Source: Bacteroidales bacterium
Lineage (GTDB): Bacteria; Bacteroidota; Bacteroidia; Bacteroidales; F082
Length of the DNA stretch: 16,430 nt
NCBI GenBank assembly: GCA_016285355.1
Contig: JAEEQP010000066.1
Location: forward strand, 1 to 16,430
Reading direction: 5' to 3'
The notes beneath the pieces were generated by a model, which had not been told where the DNA came from, did no database searches, and saw only the letters and a program-made list of their open reading frames with translations. Position numbers and translations under genes: made by a program. Shown piece by piece: positions 14,688 through 16,430 of the stretch (its first letter is position 1; the number at the start of each line of letters is the position of its first letter).

Positions 14688-16334
14688 TCATCGGTTTACA
14701 GCCACCCGAACCGTTTGATTTCCGCCGCCGTAATCCGTAATGCGAAGCAGATAAACGCCTTCCGGCAAGCCCGCAACATTGATTTCATTATTATCCTTCA
14801 CGGTTTTCACTAACTGCCCAAGGGCATTGTAAATCTGTACTTCCGTAGCCTCAACACCATATATCCGCACCAAGTCCTTACTCGGATTAGGATAAACCCC
14901 AACACCATCTCCACTCCATCTTTCCTGTTCCTCAATGCCATCATAGTCAAAAATGTCAGTAAGATGGAAAACCCAATAATTGTCCTGCGAACCCACTACT
15001 ACATTCGGGCAGTTGATGTCGCCGTAAGGATAGGGCGGCGGATACAAGGCATCCTGACAGAGAAAGACAAACTCCTTGTCACTGACTTGCACGGCATCAC
15101 TATAAAGTTGAGCCGATGCCACGTCTGCGCCCATCACCCGTTCCCACAACAGATAACCTTTGGCATCCGTTCGGAATATCCAAGGTTTGTGTGCTCCCCA
15201 AGGTCCCTCGGGTGGCTCATACAATTGCAGGGCGCTTTGCACATCGCCATCTCTTGATTCCGACGAACCAGTGACTGTAAAGCCACCGTCCTCGTTCTGG
15301 AAGACCTTATTCGCAGCATCATTAAGGGTACCGCCATAGCATCTGCTCCATATCACATTGCCGTCAAAATCGGTTTTCAAAAGCCAGGCATCAGAGCTAC
15401 GGCCATGATGGGGAAGGCCTTGGTTATAACCCAAATGATACCCAGCTCCTTCAAGGTCGCCATCATTTGAAGCCGCTCCACCCGCAAAGAGATAGCCGTC
15501 TTCAAGCACGATGAAATCGGCAAAAGAATCATCTTGGGTATAGCCGCCGTAGCATCGGTTATCCAACAAATTGCCTTCAGCATCTAATTTGGCCACCACG
15601 CCGAAAATAATAGTTGGATACTGGTGGCAACTATACAGCGAACCGAATTGTTGCGGGGCACCATTAATCAATACTGTATAAGTGCCGTCTTCCATTTCCT
15701 TGATTTTGCTGACCAATTCATTGTCTTCCGTCCCCAAGGTAACCTCCCATTGCAGGTTGCCGAGGCTGTCCAACTTGAAAATCCAGGCATCCCATGAACC
15801 ATAATGATGGCTGATGTCGCCACCATCCCATGCCACCGTATGGCCACAAATGCAGCCTCCGTCACTGGTCGCCGTAACTCTTGGGGTATACCAAGAAGTG
15901 TACGCTGGATTTCCATAGACGCGCTTCCATAGTACATTCATCTGTTCGTCCATCTTAATGACACAAGCGTTCGATTCGTTACCAACAGGATCCGTTCCAC
16001 ATAAAAAGTAATGGTTTGGATTTGTCCTAGATTGAGAAATCTGGCTCAAAATGCCCATATCCACGCACGATTGGTCAACCAATTCCCCGGCTTCATTCAG
16101 TTTGATAAGCCAACCGTTTCGGTAACCATTATGTTCACATTCAACATTAAAACCTCCATCATTATCAATGTTGCCACCGACGAAGTAACCTTCATCGGTT
16201 TTGAGGATGAAATAGGGCTCATCATCGCCCATGCTGCCATAGCCCCATTGCCAGTCGAAACGGACTTGGGCTTTCATTGTTCCGCCCGCCATCAGCAGGA
16301 CCGCAATCAAAGTGTAAAATCTTGTCGCTTTCAT
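14688..16334 (-). CDS. Secreted beta-propeller protein with T9SS type A sorting domain
   Basis: A 548-residue exported protein. The signal peptide ends LLMAGGTMKAQ (residues 1-23), a variant of the shared cassette. The body holds about six repeat units of the form (W)LxKLDxxGNxxW followed by CYGG and DGGFxxxG, with turns at about 75-85, 124-136, 183-196, 246-257, 316-328 and 385-398. SNDGD and SRDGD motifs between units suit a six-bladed calcium-binding-like propeller, although metal binding is not proven. The sorting domain begins near 477 (GVGVYPNPSKDLVRIYG) and ends RVAVNR. It resembles that of the Asp-box protein (QIYNALGQLVKTV against QVYNALGQVVKTV). It has its own promoter copy at 16378-16407 and is 102 bases from the next gene's start. 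Confidence 0.88.
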   Translation of the reverse strand: MKATRFYTLIAVLLMAGGTMKAQVRFDWQWGYGSMGDDEPYFILKTDEGYFVGGNIDNDGGFNVECEHNGYRNGWLIKLNEAGELVDQSCVDMGILSQISQSRTNPNHYFLCGTDPVGNESNACVIKMDEQMNVLWKRVYGNPAYTSWYTPRVTATSDGGCICGHTVAWDGGDISHHYGSWDAWIFKLDSLGNLQWEVTLGTEDNELVSKIKEMEDGTYTVLINGAPQQFGSLYSCHQYPTIIFGVVAKLDAEGNLLDNRCYGGYTQDDSFADFIVLEDGYLFAGGAASNDGDLEGAGYHLGYNQGLPHHGRSSDAWLLKTDFDGNVIWSRCYGGTLNDAANKVFQNEDGGFTVTGSSESRDGDVQSALQLYEPPEGPWGAHKPWIFRTDAKGYLLWERVMGADVASAQLYSDAVQVSDKEFVFLCQDALYPPPYPYGDINCPNVVVGSQDNYWVFHLTDIFDYDGIEEQERWSGDGVGVYPNPSKDLVRIYGVEATEVQIYNALGQLVKTVKDNNEINVAGLPEGVYLLRITDYGGGNQTVRVAVNR

Positions 16335-16377
16335 ATTCGTTAGATTTAAATAATGGATTTGTTTGAAAACTTTTCTG

Positions 16378-16407
16378 CAAAACTATAGCAAAATTCCGCT
16401 GAAAAAT
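16378..16407 (-). promoter_or_regulatory. Promoter motif copy D, beta-propeller gene
   Basis: The minus strand ends in TATAGTTTTG (16378-16387), matching TAnnTTTG, with the CTA core and a T-run just upstream and a second T-run at 16402-16406. A TTGATT lies at 16405-16410. The leader to the ATG at 16334 is about 43 bases. The bases beyond, 16408-16430, show nothing else. Confidence 0.6.
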
Positions 16408-16430
16408 CAAGCCTGAGGGCCCAATACAAG

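Overview
The window looks like chromosomal DNA of a Bacteroidota bacterium, most likely of the order Bacteroidales. The signs are several secreted proteins with C-terminal type IX secretion (T9SS, Por) sorting domains, a TonB-dependent receptor with a carboxypeptidase-regulatory-like N-terminus, lipoproteins, AT-rich leaders mostly without Shine-Dalgarno sequences, and TAnnTTTG-type -7 promoter elements. All nine genes I can support lie on the minus strand, so transcription runs from high to low coordinates. I see no tRNA, rRNA, CRISPR array, transposase or phage gene.

In transcription order (right to left): a beta-propeller T9SS cargo protein (14688-16334); a second propeller-like T9SS cargo (12984-14585) followed closely by a TonB-dependent receptor (10494-12944), a small lipoprotein (10242-10475), an Asp-box/FnIII T9SS cargo (8636-10198) and an S41 serine peptidase (7016-8440); a membrane-spanning TPR-LuxR type regulator (5555-6931); a third propeller-like T9SS cargo (3671-5395) followed after 32 bases by a second regulator of the same architecture (1998-3638); and a GLUG-repeat T9SS cargo (192-1709). 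A promoter at the left edge (7-35) points to another minus-strand gene outside the window.

The layout suggests a locus for exported surface proteins with its own regulators. Five cargo proteins carry T9SS C-terminal domains of two sequence classes. The two regulators have a lipoprotein-type signal peptide, a probable periplasmic TPR domain, one transmembrane helix, a coiled coil and a cytoplasmic LuxR-like helix-turn-helix, so one polypeptide could sense envelope state and bind DNA. Four cargo genes are preceded by a strikingly similar 30-base promoter segment. Four genes share a signal-peptide cassette, in one pair identical over 33 bases, although the mature proteins are unrelated. Three palindromic repeat families are scattered through the window; one member lies in a 5' leader and two lie within coding sequence. 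How these parts work together is inference: the sequence shows the architecture, not the ligands or targets.
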